Shown here in pieces: positions 8,304-19,119 of a stretch of 64,000 nucleotides of DNA. The translations under genes and the position numbers were made by a program. This DNA comes from an uncultured Bacteroidia bacterium (GTDB lineage: Bacteria > Bacteroidota > Bacteroidia > Bacteroidales > UBA932): NCBI GenBank assembly GCA_902762435.1, contig CACWOH010000013.1:1-64000 (forward strand), in the 5' to 3' direction. Numbering within the stretch: the stretch's first letter is position 1; the number at the start of each line of letters is the position of its first letter. Under the pieces are notes generated by a model. That model made no database searches and had not been told where the DNA came from. It saw nothing but the letters and a program-made list of their open reading frames with translations.

Positions 8304-10121
8304 TTAATAATTATCGTAATACTTGGCTTCGCGGGGCGTAACCTTGGACATGTTGTCCAAGAGGTCCTGGTTGGTCTTGTACTCGTCCATCAGCTGGAGC
8401 ATGAAGTTCATCGCCTCCGTGGGGCTCATGTCCGCCAGCAGCTTGCGGAGGATCCAGATGCGCTGGCTCTGGTCCGCGCGGTAGAGCAGGTCGTCGCGGC
8501 GGGTGCCGGAGAGCACCAGGTTGACGGCCGGGAAGATGCGGCGGTTGGCAAGCGTGCGGTCCAACTGGATCTCGCTGTTGCCGGTGCCCTTGAACTCCTC
8601 GAAGATGACGTCGTCCATCTTGGATCCGGTCTCAGTCAGGGCCGTGGCCAGGATGGTCAGCGAGCCGCCGCCTTCGATGTTGCGTGCGGCGCCGAAGAAA
8701 CGCTTCGGCTTCTGGAGCGCGTTGGCGTCCACGCCGCCGGTGAGCACCTTGCCGGACGCCGGCTGCACGGTATTGTAGGCGCGGGCGAGACGGGTGATGG
8801 AATCGAGCAGGATCACGACGTCGTGGCCGCATTCGACCAGGCGGCGCGCCTTCTCGATGACCATATTGGCCACCTTTACGTGCTTCTCGGCCGGTTCGTC
8901 GAAGGTGGAGGCGACTACCTCCGCCTGCACGCTGCGCTGCATGTCGGTGACCTCCTCGGGACGCTCGTCCACGAGCAGGACAATCTCGTACACCTCCGGA
9001 TGGTTGTCCGCAATGGCGTTGGCGATGCTCTTGAGCAGCAAGGTCTTACCGGCCTTCGGCGGAGAGACGATCAGCATACGCTGGCCCTTGCCGATGGGAG
9101 CGAACATATCCACGATGCGGCAGCTGACGTCCTTGTTGTGCCCGTTGCCGGTAAGGTTGAACTTCTCGTCCGGGAAGAGGGGGGTGAGGAAGTCGAAGGG
9201 GACGCGGTCGCGGATAAACTCGGTGCTGCGGCCGTTGACGGACAGGATCTTCACCAGAGGGAAGTACTTGTCGCCTTCGCGCGGCGGACGGATCTCGCCG
9301 GTCACGGTGTCGCCGCTCTTGAGGGCGTTGATCTTGATCTGCTGCTGGGAGATGTAGATATCGTCCGGTGAATTCAGGTAGTTGTAGTCGGAGGAGCGCA
9401 GAAAACCGTAGCCGTCCGGCATGATTTCCAGGACGCCGGTCGCCACCACGGTGCCTTCGAATTCGGGCACGCGTGGGCGCTGGTTCTGCTGGTTCTGCTG
9501 GTTCTGGAAACGCTGGCGCTGCTGATTATTCTGCTGGTTTTGCTGCTGTCCCTGGTTCTGGTTCTGCTGATTCTGCTGGCGGGGCTGTTCCGGCTTCTCC
9601 TGGGCGGGCTTGGGGGCATTGTCCCGGGGCTGCTCCGCAGGGGCGCCGGCGGCGGGTTTTTCAGGCGCCGCAGGGGCATCCTGGGCAGCGGCGGCCTTCG
9701 GCTTGCGGCCGCGCTTCTTCGGCGCATCGGCCGCGGGGGCCTCAGCCACGGGTCCGGCCTTCTGCTCCGGCTGCGCCGCCTCCGCTTCGGCCTGCGCGGG
9801 AGCGGGCTGCTCCTTCTTGGAGGCTTTCTGCTTGGGCTTGCGCTCCTTGGCCGCTTCGGCGGGAGCAGCCTCTGCTGGCTTCTCCGCCTTCTCCGCCGTT
9901 TTTTCTGCGGCCTTCTCCTTGGGAGGACGGCCGCGGCGCGCCTTGGGCTTTTCGGGGGCGTCGTTGACTTTCGCGGACTCCGCACGGGCTTCCGCGTCTA
10001 TGATGGCGTAGGCGAGATTCTCGTCGTCCAGTTTCTTCGTTACTTTGATGTCAAGTTCTTTTGCGATGGCCTCGAGCTGTTCTCTGTTCATGGCATCCAG
10101 CTCGAACAACTTATGTGTCAT
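8304..10121 (-). CDS. rho: transcription termination factor Rho with long Q/N-rich disordered insert
   Basis: 605 aa from the ATG at 10121 ([15 protein letters not shown]), chosen because an upstream in-frame start would lie on the promoter side of the leader. Order of domains: Rho_N helix bundle (about 1-45); an insert of about 160 residues rich in K/E/A/P, ending in a strongly Gln/Asn-rich tract (coded around 9480-9585); CSD RNA-binding domain ([20 protein letters not shown]); and hexameric ATPase with Walker A PPKAGKT and the [20 protein letters not shown] segment. E. coli Rho is 419 aa, so the insert explains the extra length. It terminates untranslated transcripts. Confidence 0.95.
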   Translation of the reverse strand: MTHKLFELDAMNREQLEAIAKELDIKVTKKLDDENLAYAIIDAEARAESAKVNDAPEKPKARRGRPPKEKAAEKTAEKAEKPAEAAPAEAAKERKPKQKASKKEQPAPAQAEAEAAQPEQKAGPVAEAPAADAPKKRGRKPKAAAAQDAPAAPEKPAAGAPAEQPRDNAPKPAQEKPEQPRQQNQQNQNQGQQQNQQNNQQRQRFQNQQNQQNQRPRVPEFEGTVVATGVLEIMPDGYGFLRSSDYNYLNSPDDIYISQQQIKINALKSGDTVTGEIRPPREGDKYFPLVKILSVNGRSTEFIRDRVPFDFLTPLFPDEKFNLTGNGHNKDVSCRIVDMFAPIGKGQRMLIVSPPKAGKTLLLKSIANAIADNHPEVYEIVLLVDERPEEVTDMQRSVQAEVVASTFDEPAEKHVKVANMVIEKARRLVECGHDVVILLDSITRLARAYNTVQPASGKVLTGGVDANALQKPKRFFGAARNIEGGGSLTILATALTETGSKMDDVIFEEFKGTGNSEIQLDRTLANRRIFPAVNLVLSGTRRDDLLYRADQSQRIWILRKLLADMSPTEAMNFMLQLMDEYKTNQDLLDNMSKVTPREAKYYDNY

Positions 10122-10125
10122 ATGG

Positions 10126-10154
10126 AAAAAATAAGGGTCCGGCGAGCGCCGGAG
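10126..10154 (-). promoter_or_regulatory. hairpin and T-run in the rho leader (possible attenuator)
   Basis: On the minus strand, TCCGGC-GCTC-GCCGGA (10153-10138) is followed by CCCTTA and six T, just before the rho ATG. The gap between stem and T-run makes it a weak terminator candidate. It lies between the predicted start of transcription (about 10160) and the start codon. Confidence 0.35.
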
Positions 10155-10166
10155 GGTTTGGATATG

Positions 10167-10174
10167 CAAAGATA
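10167..10174 (-). promoter_or_regulatory. promoter -7 element TATCTTTG (rho)
   Basis: Exact TAnnTTTG on the minus strand, 46 nt before the rho ATG, giving a leader of about 40 nt that contains the hairpin above. Confidence 0.6.
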
Positions 10175-10184
10175 AGCAAAAATC

Positions 10185-12914
10185 TTAATTATCCCAATAG
10201 CTGTCGCTCTTCTTGAAGCGCAGCAGGTCGGCGAGCGCGGAGGCGTTCGCGGCGATGCGGAAGCTGTAGGACTTCCAGTTCCCGGTCGGGATCCACGACA
10301 CGGCGATGTTGAAACAGTGCAGGTCGTAGGTGGCGCTGATACTGGTCGTGGACAGGGCCTTCGCTACGAAATCGTAGCCGGTGCTCATATTGATGGACAT
10401 CTTCGGCGTCAGCTTGATGTTGCCGGAGGCGCTTATCGTGGCGAGGATGTGGTCCTTGTGATCCAGCCGGGCCGCCTCCTTATCATACGTGTAGGCGCGC
10501 GACAGGCTGAAGCTGGCGCTCAGGTTCAGCGACCAGGGGACGTCCGGGTTGGTGTAGTACAGCCAGCCCTCTGGAATGTATTCGCCCGTAACCGGATGGT
10601 AGTAGATGCGCTGGTAGTAGCTGGCCGCCGCACTGCCGCGCCCGTTCGCTCCGGTGCCGTCATAGCCGTTCATCTTGCCCTTCCCTGACAGGGAATAGGA
10701 CGCTGAAGCGGAGAAATTGGTCAGCCGCGCGAGGCCCTGGCCGGCAGCGACGGAGAAGCGGTTGTACCGCGTCCCGCGGTCGCTGATCGCATACGGGTCG
10801 AAGCCCGCGCTGGCGCTGATGCTCACCTTGCCGAACAGGGACGTGGACATGCTCATCGAAATGTTGCCCATCTTCAGCGAGTCCGCCAGGAAATTGTAGT
10901 TGGTGTTGATGTTCAGCTGGTCGATCAGCTTGACCTTCTTGGTCCCGGTGCCGGTGGTGTCGGCGAAGTCGCGCACCTTGGCTTCCAGGTTGTTGCCGAT
11001 GGACAGCGACGCGGTGGCGGAACGGCCCCGCCCCGGGGCGCTGTAGATCTGTCCCGCATACACGTTGTACTGGTAGGTCTTCTCCTCTCCGGAGGCGTCC
11101 CGGTACTCCAGGGTGCGGTAGCCGTTGGCGTAGGTGCCTTTCTCCGGGCTCAGCGACATAGACACGGACGGGGAGATCACGTGCCGGATCGCCTGGATCC
11201 GGTGATGCCGCCCGAAGTTGAACGTGCCGTAAATGCGTGTGCTCATGGACGCGCCGAGCGAGTAGTTCTGCGTGATGCCGAAGGTGTTGAACTGCGAACT
11301 GGGCTGGGCCTCCACCTTGTCCGTCTCCGGGTTATAGGCGTATTCCGTCTTCCGGAAGAACCAGTTCTGGGCGTACGAGACCGACGGGGCGAAGCTGATG
11401 TACTTGAGAATCTGGAAGTTCGGCAGGCCGATGGTGAAATTGTGCGCCATGCCGTTCTGGAAGCGGTCCAGGAAGCCCGGCTGGCCGAAGTCGGACGCCT
11501 TGAAGTTGACCTTGTTCTGAAGGGTGGTGTTGTAGCCGAAGGAGATGCGCTCGTAGAACTTCTCCTTGCCCACGCGGTTCTTCTTCTTGAACGGGTAGAT
11601 CGTGCTCATCGAGAAGGTGATGTTCGGCAGGGTGAAGGTATAGGAGGAGTCTCTGGAGTTCTGGCTGTGCAGGGCGTTGATGCTGAGGTTGAACTTGCCG
11701 TTCCAGTTGCGGGACCAGGAAATGGAGGAGGATACCTGGTTCTGGATGGCCTCGTTGACGCTGCGCGAGTTGTAGCGGCTGTTGGACGGGGTCGAGAAAT
11801 TGACGGAGGCGGAGAAACTGGTGCCGGGATGCGCCTTGGAGTCCTGCGTGTGCGTCCAGCGGACACCGAAGTTGCGCGTCTGGAAGAAGTCGGGACTGTC
11901 CTTCTCGCCGGTCTGGTCGTTGGAGTATTTCAGGGAGAAGTTGCCGTTGAACTTGTAGTTCACCCTGTAACGGGAATTGATGTCCACCGCCCAGGATCCC
12001 AGGGTGTAGTAGTCGCCGGTGACGGACAGGTCGAAGTGGTCGCCGAACACGAAGTACATGCCCAGGTCTCGCATGTAGAAGCCGCGGGCCTCCTCCTCGC
12101 CGAAGGACGGGGTCAGCAGGCCGGTGGCGCGTTGCGGACGCTTCGGGATGAAGCCGAAGGGGATGCCGATGAAGGGGAGGTGCACGTCCTCGATCACGAG
12201 GTGGGCGGGACCGAAGACGGTCGTGCGCGTCTGACTGATCACCTTGCCCACACTCATGTCCACGTAGTAGTGGGGATGGTCGTCGTCGCAGACGGTGTAC
12301 TTGCCGTGCGAAAGGTTGATGGAGTGGTCGTCCATCATCTTGATGTCGCGGCCGTGCAGGATGCCCTCGTCGTCGGTCGTGACCATGTTGGTGATGCGCG
12401 CCTTGCGGGTGTTGAAGTTGTAGCGGACCTCGTCCATGTTGTAGGTCTGTGCGCCCTGCTTCATCACCGGCCGGCCGTTCCAGACGCCTTCCAGGCTGTC
12501 ATAGACGCCTTTCGCATAGACGGTTCCGCTGTTCAGGTCGTACTCCATGTAATCCGCCGTGAGCTCCATGTCCTGGTATTTCACGCTGACGCCGCCGTAA
12601 TAGTAGATGAGGCGGCGGCCGCCGGAGAAGTCGCTGATGATCGAATCGGTGGCGCTGGAGAAAGCCGGCTGCTCGAGCGAGCTCTTGTCCAGTTTCGCGA
12701 TGGAATCGATCCGGTGAAGCGAGTCCGCGTGGTGCAGCGAATCCCGCCGGGCGAGGGTGGCGGAGTCCGGCTGCGCGACCTGCTTTTCGATGCGGGCGCC
12801 GTAGATGGTCCCGTTCCCGCGGCGGTTGCGCCGCAGCTGGGCGGCGGCTTCCGGCGCGGCAAACGTCAGCAGCAGGAGTGCGCAGGCACAAAATATGCAG
12901 ATACTCTTCCTCAA
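10185..12914 (-). CDS. lptD: LptD/OstA-like outer-membrane LPS-assembly protein
   Basis: 909 aa from a TTG start at 12914 with a clear signal peptide (MRKSICIFCACALLLLTF... to AAA). After a spacer with DSLH-type repeats comes the OstA/LptD jelly-roll (YYGGVSVKYQDMELTADYMEYDLNSG near residue 110). The long C-terminal half alternates aromatic and polar residues as in a large beta-barrel. LptD inserts lipopolysaccharide into the outer leaflet. No ATG fits the signal peptide, and the promoter is close upstream, so TTG is the best start. It is upstream of rho on the same strand, but rho has its own promoter. Confidence 0.85.
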   Translation of the reverse strand: MRKSICIFCACALLLLTFAAPEAAAQLRRNRRGNGTIYGARIEKQVAQPDSATLARRDSLHHADSLHRIDSIAKLDKSSLEQPAFSSATDSIISDFSGGRRLIYYYGGVSVKYQDMELTADYMEYDLNSGTVYAKGVYDSLEGVWNGRPVMKQGAQTYNMDEVRYNFNTRKARITNMVTTDDEGILHGRDIKMMDDHSINLSHGKYTVCDDDHPHYYVDMSVGKVISQTRTTVFGPAHLVIEDVHLPFIGIPFGFIPKRPQRATGLLTPSFGEEEARGFYMRDLGMYFVFGDHFDLSVTGDYYTLGSWAVDINSRYRVNYKFNGNFSLKYSNDQTGEKDSPDFFQTRNFGVRWTHTQDSKAHPGTSFSASVNFSTPSNSRYNSRSVNEAIQNQVSSSISWSRNWNGKFNLSINALHSQNSRDSSYTFTLPNITFSMSTIYPFKKKNRVGKEKFYERISFGYNTTLQNKVNFKASDFGQPGFLDRFQNGMAHNFTIGLPNFQILKYISFAPSVSYAQNWFFRKTEYAYNPETDKVEAQPSSQFNTFGITQNYSLGASMSTRIYGTFNFGRHHRIQAIRHVISPSVSMSLSPEKGTYANGYRTLEYRDASGEEKTYQYNVYAGQIYSAPGRGRSATASLSIGNNLEAKVRDFADTTGTGTKKVKLIDQLNINTNYNFLADSLKMGNISMSMSTSLFGKVSISASAGFDPYAISDRGTRYNRFSVAAGQGLARLTNFSASASYSLSGKGKMNGYDGTGANGRGSAAASYYQRIYYHPVTGEYIPEGWLYYTNPDVPWSLNLSASFSLSRAYTYDKEAARLDHKDHILATISASGNIKLTPKMSINMSTGYDFVAKALSTTSISATYDLHCFNIAVSWIPTGNWKSYSFRIAANASALADLLRFKKSDSYWDN

Positions 12915-12928
12915 AAGGGATTTTTTCC

Positions 12929-12936
12929 TATATTTG
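12929..12936 (+). promoter_or_regulatory. promoter -7 element TATATTTG (amidase)
   Basis: Exact TAnnTTTG. Predicted start about 12943, about 21 nt before the TTG start codon at 12964. It faces the leftward lptD element at 12947-12954. Confidence 0.6.
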
Positions 12937-12946
12937 CATTAATCTA

Positions 12947-12954
12947 CAAAAGTA
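12947..12954 (-). promoter_or_regulatory. promoter -7 element TACTTTTG (lptD)
   Basis: Exact TAnnTTTG on the minus strand. Predicted start about 12940, 26 nt before the lptD TTG. The two -7 elements point towards each other, so polymerase cannot occupy both at once. Confidence 0.6.
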
Positions 12955-12963
12955 CGTATTTTT

Positions 12964-14079
12964 TTGAAACGAACAATCTGCATTCTCCTGGCCTCGCTGC
13001 TGTGCCTGGCCCTTTCCGCCGCCGACGGGCTGCGGCTCACGACCGTGGTGATCGACCCCGGGCACGGCGGGAAGGACTCCGGAGCGGTGAGCCGCGACGG
13101 CAAGGACTACGAGAAGACCTTCGTGCTCGATATCGCCAAGACACTCCGGGACAAGATTCGTGCCGCATATCCTGACGTGAACGTCATCCTGACGCGGAGC
13201 GACGACCGCTACGTGACCCTGGGCGGCCGGGCCGACGTCGCCAACAAGGCGAATGCGAACCTGTTCATCTCCATCCACATCAACAGCATCGACAAGACCT
13301 CGCCCAACGGCTTTTCCGTGCACGTGCTCGGCCAGTCCCACAAGAAGGGCACGGACTTGTACGCCAACAACATGGACATCGTACGGCGGGAGAACTCCGT
13401 GATCCTGCTGGAGGAGGACTATTCAACGACTTACGGAGACTTCGATCCCAACGACCCGGAGTCCTATATCTTCATGAACCTGATGCAGAACGCCAACCTG
13501 GAGCAGAGCGTGCGTTTCGCCCAGCTGGCGGAGAAGCACCTCAAGGGCGGCCCCATCAAGAACGACCGCGGCGTGTCCCAGGATCCCTTCCTGGTGCTCT
13601 GGCGGACGGCGATGCCCGCCGTACTGCTGGAACTGGGTTTCATCTCCAACGCCACGGACCTGGCGGCCCTCCGGCAGAAGAACGACCGCAACAAACTGGC
13701 GGAGTGCGTCTTCCAGGCCTTCAAGGAGTACAAGACCATTTACGAGGGGGGAGCGTCGTCCCAGACGACGGTGACGCAGCAGCAAAAGACGGAGACCGCT
13801 CCGTCCAAGACGGAAACCGCGCCCGCCAAGTCCGGCGGCGAGGAGGAGACGGTTTACGCCGTGCAGGTCTTCGCGGTGCGCAAGACGATGAATCCGAAGG
13901 CGCCGGAATTCATGGGCTACACCCCGCGGGTCATCAAGACCGGAACGCTCAACAAATACTTCATCGCCGTCGGGAAGAGCGCCTCGGAGGTGCGGAAGAA
14001 ACTACCCGCCATCCGCAAGAAATATCCTGATGCCTTCCTCGTGAAAATCGTCGGCGACACGGTCACCCGCGTGGATTGA
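12964..14079 (+). CDS. N-acetylmuramoyl-L-alanine amidase with C-terminal SPOR-like domain
   Basis: 371 aa from a TTG start (no usable ATG; the promoter is 28 nt upstream). Signal peptide about 1-20. The Amidase_3 domain holds the zinc-site motifs IDPGHGGKDSGA, a Glu in the following helix, FISIHINS, and the catalytic ELGFISNATD. A Thr/Lys/Gln linker then leads to a 70-residue C-terminal domain (VYAVQVFAVRK... FIAVGKSASEVRK) that resembles SPOR, which binds denuded septal glycan. It probably cleaves peptide stems during cell separation in the periplasm. Confidence 0.9.
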   Translation: MKRTICILLASLLCLALSAADGLRLTTVVIDPGHGGKDSGAVSRDGKDYEKTFVLDIAKTLRDKIRAAYPDVNVILTRSDDRYVTLGGRADVANKANANLFISIHINSIDKTSPNGFSVHVLGQSHKKGTDLYANNMDIVRRENSVILLEEDYSTTYGDFDPNDPESYIFMNLMQNANLEQSVRFAQLAEKHLKGGPIKNDRGVSQDPFLVLWRTAMPAVLLELGFISNATDLAALRQKNDRNKLAECVFQAFKEYKTIYEGGASSQTTVTQQQKTETAPSKTETAPAKSGGEEETVYAVQVFAVRKTMNPKAPEFMGYTPRVIKTGTLNKYFIAVGKSASEVRKKLPAIRKKYPDAFLVKIVGDTVTRVD

Positions 14080-14387
14080 CGCAAAGATAAAAATCACGAT
14101 TTTCAAGCCACAGGAACGGGTGCGACGCAAATAAACGTTTAATTCATAATTTAGAATTATTCTAAATACTAAATGTTTGAAAATGACGCCACATTCCCAG
14201 AAAATAGTTTTATAATTGCTTGATAATCAAATTATTGAAAACGTGGTGCACTGCACCTCATTTATTAATAATTAAAAACAAAAAAGTTAAAAAGCAATAT
14301 CGCAAAAAACTTTTTTTCAACTTTTTTTCATCCAATTTTGCATTGCGATCCGGCGGATTACGCCTGGTCGTTTTTGTCCCATATAGC
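14080..14387. other. AT-rich region upstream of dnaA with two palindromes
   Basis: This 308-nt gap is far richer in A/T than the rest of the window. It contains a 19-bp palindrome (ATTTAGAAT-T-ATTCTAAAT, 14149-14167) and a 13-bp one (GGTGCA-C-TGCACC, 14245-14257), plus oligo-A and oligo-T runs near 14280-14330. I found no good DnaA box (TTATCCACA). An imperfect -7 element CAATTTTG precedes dnaA at about 14333. It may hold dnaA regulatory sites or part of an origin; the sequence alone does not decide. Confidence 0.5.
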
Positions 14388-15812
14388 ATGGATTCTCAAG
14401 AGAGACACATAGACATCTGGAACAACTGTCTGCAGATCATCGAGCAGATTGTGGAGCCGCAGCAATTCAAGACGTGGTTCCGCCCGATCCGTGCCGTCTC
14501 CTTCGAAGATTCCAGGCTGACCGTCGAGGTCCCTTCCCCCTTCTTCCAGGAGTATCTGGAGTCCGCCTTCCTGGACGTGCTGCGCCTGACGCTCCGCCGC
14601 GTGATCGGCGAAGACGCGCGCCTGTCCTATAAGGTCACGCCCGTGCGCAACCAGCCCGCGATGCGCGTGTCCGGCCAGACAGCCGCGCTGCCGGTGAACC
14701 CGGAGGTGACGGTCAACCCGACCCCGTCCTCCAGCCCCAGCCCCTTCGTCTATCCCGGCCTGCACAAGATCCAGATCGATCCCCGGCTCAACCCGGTGTA
14801 CTGCTTCGCGAACCTGGTCGAGGGCGAATGCAACAAGATGGGCATCACGGTTGGGGAGAACATCGCCAAGGCGCCCGGCCGGACCCCGTTCAACCCGCTC
14901 TTCATCTTCGGCGGCCCCGGTCTGGGCAAGACGCATCTCGCACAGGCCATCGGCATCGCCATCAAGGAGCGCTATCCGGAGAAGGTGGTGCTCTACGTGA
15001 CGGGCTACGAGTTCAAGACAACCTACATGCATGCGGTGTCCGTGCTGAACAAGCTGACGGATTTCCTGGCCTACTACATGAAGCTGGACGTGCTGATCAT
15101 GGACGACATCCAGTACCTGATGGGCCCCGGATGCCAGAACGCGTTCTTCAACATTTTCAACTACCTGCACCAGAGCGGCAAGCAGCTGGTGTTCACCTCC
15201 GACCGCGCTCCCGCGGACCTGGAGAATTTCGAGGAGCGCCTGCTGTCCCGCTTCAAATGGGGCGTGCCGGTGCAGCTCCTGCCCCCGGACCATGCGACCC
15301 GCCTGAACATGCTGCGCGCCCGCGCCGAGCGGGAAGGCGTGGACGTTCCGGAGGAGGTGCTCGACTTCCTGGCAAGCCGCGTCCGCTCGAGTTTCCGCGA
15401 GCTGGAGGGCGCGCTGATCTCCCTGATCGCGCACGCTTCCGTCGAGCGGGACAAGCCGATGCTGGAGCTGGCCGCCTCCATCACGGAGAACCTGGTGGGC
15501 GAGGAGAAGACCGAGATCGACATCGACCGCGTCCAGCAGTCCGTCTGCGACTACTTCAACATCAGCCGCGAGGACCTGCTGTCCAAGTCGCGCAAGCGCC
15601 AGATCGTCCAGGCCCGCCAGATCGCGATGTTCCTCAGCCGCAACCTCATTTCCAACTGCTCGCTCGCCACGATCGGGCAGGAGATCGGCGGCAAGGACCA
15701 CGCCACGGTCCTGCACGCCTGCACGACCGTCTCCGACCTGATGTCCACGGACAAGGTGTTCCGCAAGTATGTCACGGACATCGAGTCCCAGTTGGTTTCC
15801 TCCTCCCGTTAA
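14388..15812 (+). CDS. dnaA: chromosomal replication initiator protein DnaA
   Basis: 474 aa from the ATG at 14388; the open frame extends further upstream but only through AT-rich non-coding sequence. Domain I begins IDIWNNCLQIIEQIVEPQQFKTWF. A variable proline-rich linker lies around 100-130. The AAA+ domain has Walker A GGPGLGKTH near 175 and Walker B LIMDDIQYL. The C-terminal DNA-binding domain has the signature GGKDHATVLHA. It is followed after 21 nt by rpe rather than the dnaN often seen next to dnaA. Confidence 0.97.
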   Translation: MDSQERHIDIWNNCLQIIEQIVEPQQFKTWFRPIRAVSFEDSRLTVEVPSPFFQEYLESAFLDVLRLTLRRVIGEDARLSYKVTPVRNQPAMRVSGQTAALPVNPEVTVNPTPSSSPSPFVYPGLHKIQIDPRLNPVYCFANLVEGECNKMGITVGENIAKAPGRTPFNPLFIFGGPGLGKTHLAQAIGIAIKERYPEKVVLYVTGYEFKTTYMHAVSVLNKLTDFLAYYMKLDVLIMDDIQYLMGPGCQNAFFNIFNYLHQSGKQLVFTSDRAPADLENFEERLLSRFKWGVPVQLLPPDHATRLNMLRARAEREGVDVPEEVLDFLASRVRSSFRELEGALISLIAHASVERDKPMLELAASITENLVGEEKTEIDIDRVQQSVCDYFNISREDLLSKSRKRQIVQARQIAMFLSRNLISNCSLATIGQEIGGKDHATVLHACTTVSDLMSTDKVFRKYVTDIESQLVSSSR

Positions 15813-15833
15813 ACGATTAAGCCGCAACGCGAT

Positions 15834-16481
15834 ATGCTACAGATTGCCCCTTCCATCCTGGCGGCGGATTTCCTCCATCTGGAGAAGGACATCCAGCTCG
15901 TGAACCGCTGCGGGGACATCCTGCACCTCGACGTGATGGACGGTTCGCTGGTGCCCAACATCTCCTTCGGATTCTCGGTCATCGACCAGGTGGCGAAGAT
16001 CGCGACGGCGCCGATGGACGCACACCTGATGGTGGTGCATCCGGAGCGCTGGTTCGACAAGGTCGCATCGGACGGTATCCAGATGTGCTCGTTCCACTGG
16101 GAGGCCGCGGGGAGCAACACCTCCCGCTATATCGACCGGCTCCACCGGCTCGGCCTGAAGGCGGGCGTGGCCATCAACCCCGACGTGCCCGTGAGCCGGC
16201 TGTATCCGTATATCGGCAAGGCGGACTATTTCCTGGTGATGTCGGTTTTCGCCGGTTTCGGCGGGCAGAAGTTCATCTACGAAACCCTCGACCGCGTGGC
16301 GGCCCTGCGCGCGGAAATCGCCCGCCGGGGGGCGCAGGCGCTGATCGAGATCGACGGCGGCGTGTATGAGGGGAACGTGCGGGCGGCCGAGGAGGCGGGC
16401 GTGGACATCGTCGTGGCCGGCAGCGCCGTTTACGGTGCCGATGACCCGGCGGCCGCTATTTCGGCTCTTCGCGGAGCCTGA
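15834..16481 (+). CDS. rpe: ribulose-phosphate 3-epimerase
   Basis: 215 aa, normal length. The TIM-barrel metal and catalytic motifs are present: IAPSILAADFLHL at the N-terminus, HLDVMDGSLVPNISFG, HLMVVHPERW, GFGGQKFI and the late EIDGGV aspartate. It interconverts ribulose-5-phosphate and xylulose-5-phosphate in the pentose phosphate pathway. It is probably cotranscribed with dnaA. Its last 26 nt overlap the end of the convergent birA. Confidence 0.95.
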   Translation: MLQIAPSILAADFLHLEKDIQLVNRCGDILHLDVMDGSLVPNISFGFSVIDQVAKIATAPMDAHLMVVHPERWFDKVASDGIQMCSFHWEAAGSNTSRYIDRLHRLGLKAGVAINPDVPVSRLYPYIGKADYFLVMSVFAGFGGQKFIYETLDRVAALRAEIARRGAQALIEIDGGVYEGNVRAAEEAGVDIVVAGSAVYGADDPAAAISALRGA

Positions 16482-17085
16482 ACATATATTTTCCGAATTC
16501 TTCTTGCAATGACGCTCTGCCGTCGGCGTCGGCCAGCCGGCCGAACCGGCGGCGGAGTCCGTCCTGCAGGACCGGGAGTTCGGCTTCCGGACTGTAGCGG
16601 CGGCCGGTCAGCTCGCGCAGGGAAACAGGGTTGGGCAGTTCTTCCGGCCAGTCCGTCTCGTTGAGATTGAGCCCGATGCCGACGATGCCGGCGAGGATGC
16701 GGTTCCCCTCGAGGATGTTCTCGATCAGGATGCCGCAGATCTTCCGGTCCCCGACCCAGATGTCGTTGGGCCACTTGATGCGGGCCTGCACTCCGTGGCC
16801 GAGGAGGTAGTCCCGCAGGCCGAGCGTCGTCACCTGCGTGATGAGCAGGGCGTCGGACGCCGCCAGGGCGAAAGGCCCCTCGAAACGGTACAGGATGCTG
16901 AACGTGAGGTTCTCGCCGGGGGTGGAATGCCAGCGGTGGTCGCCCTGTCCGCGCCCCGCCGTCTGGCCGCGCGCGGCGACGACTGACAGATTGTCACAAC
17001 CCGCCATCCGCCTCCTGAGCTCGCTGTTGGTCGAATCTGCGCTTTCCAGCCACAATATGTGTCCGCCCCGGTCCGTTGGTTCCAT
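16456..17085 (-). CDS. birA: biotin--[acetyl-CoA-carboxylase] ligase
   Basis: 209 aa from ATG 17085 (MEPTDRGGHILWLESADSTNSELRR). This is the catalytic biotin-protein ligase domain without the N-terminal winged-helix repressor domain: DSTNSEL, GRGQGDHRWHS (biotinyl-AMP loop), IKWPNDIWVGDRKICGILIEN and GIGLNLN are all seen. It attaches biotin to carboxylase subunits. An upstream in-frame ATG at 17130 lies before the promoter and was rejected. Confidence 0.92.
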   Translation of the reverse strand: MEPTDRGGHILWLESADSTNSELRRRMAGCDNLSVVAARGQTAGRGQGDHRWHSTPGENLTFSILYRFEGPFALAASDALLITQVTTLGLRDYLLGHGVQARIKWPNDIWVGDRKICGILIENILEGNRILAGIVGIGLNLNETDWPEELPNPVSLRELTGRRYSPEAELPVLQDGLRRRFGRLADADGRASLQEEFGKYMFRLREEPK

Positions 17086-17094
17086 TTTTGTTAC

Positions 17095-17102
17095 TATATT
17101 TG
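17095..17102 (+). promoter_or_regulatory. promoter -7 element TATATTTG (ftsH operon)
   Basis: Exact TAnnTTTG, predicted start about 17109, 13 nt before the ftsH ATG. It faces the birA element at 17108-17115. Confidence 0.6.
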
Positions 17103-17107
17103 TCCAG

Positions 17108-17115
17108 CAAAAATA
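17108..17115 (-). promoter_or_regulatory. promoter -7 element TATTTTTG (birA)
   Basis: Exact TAnnTTTG on the minus strand, predicted start about 17101, 16 nt before the birA ATG. Same face-to-face geometry as the lptD/amidase pair. Confidence 0.55.
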
Positions 17116-17121
17116 CGCAAG

Positions 17122-19105
<1,984 letters not shown>

Positions 19106-19119
<14 letters not shown>

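Noticed and set aside
9480-9585. CAG/AAC-type triplet runs in rho as a CRISPR or simple-repeat array
   Set aside because: They are codons for Gln and Asn in a conserved gene; there are no regular spacers.
14080-14387. Calling this gap oriC outright
   Set aside because: No DnaA boxes with two or fewer mismatches were found and GC skew could not be computed, so only an AT-rich regulatory region is reported.
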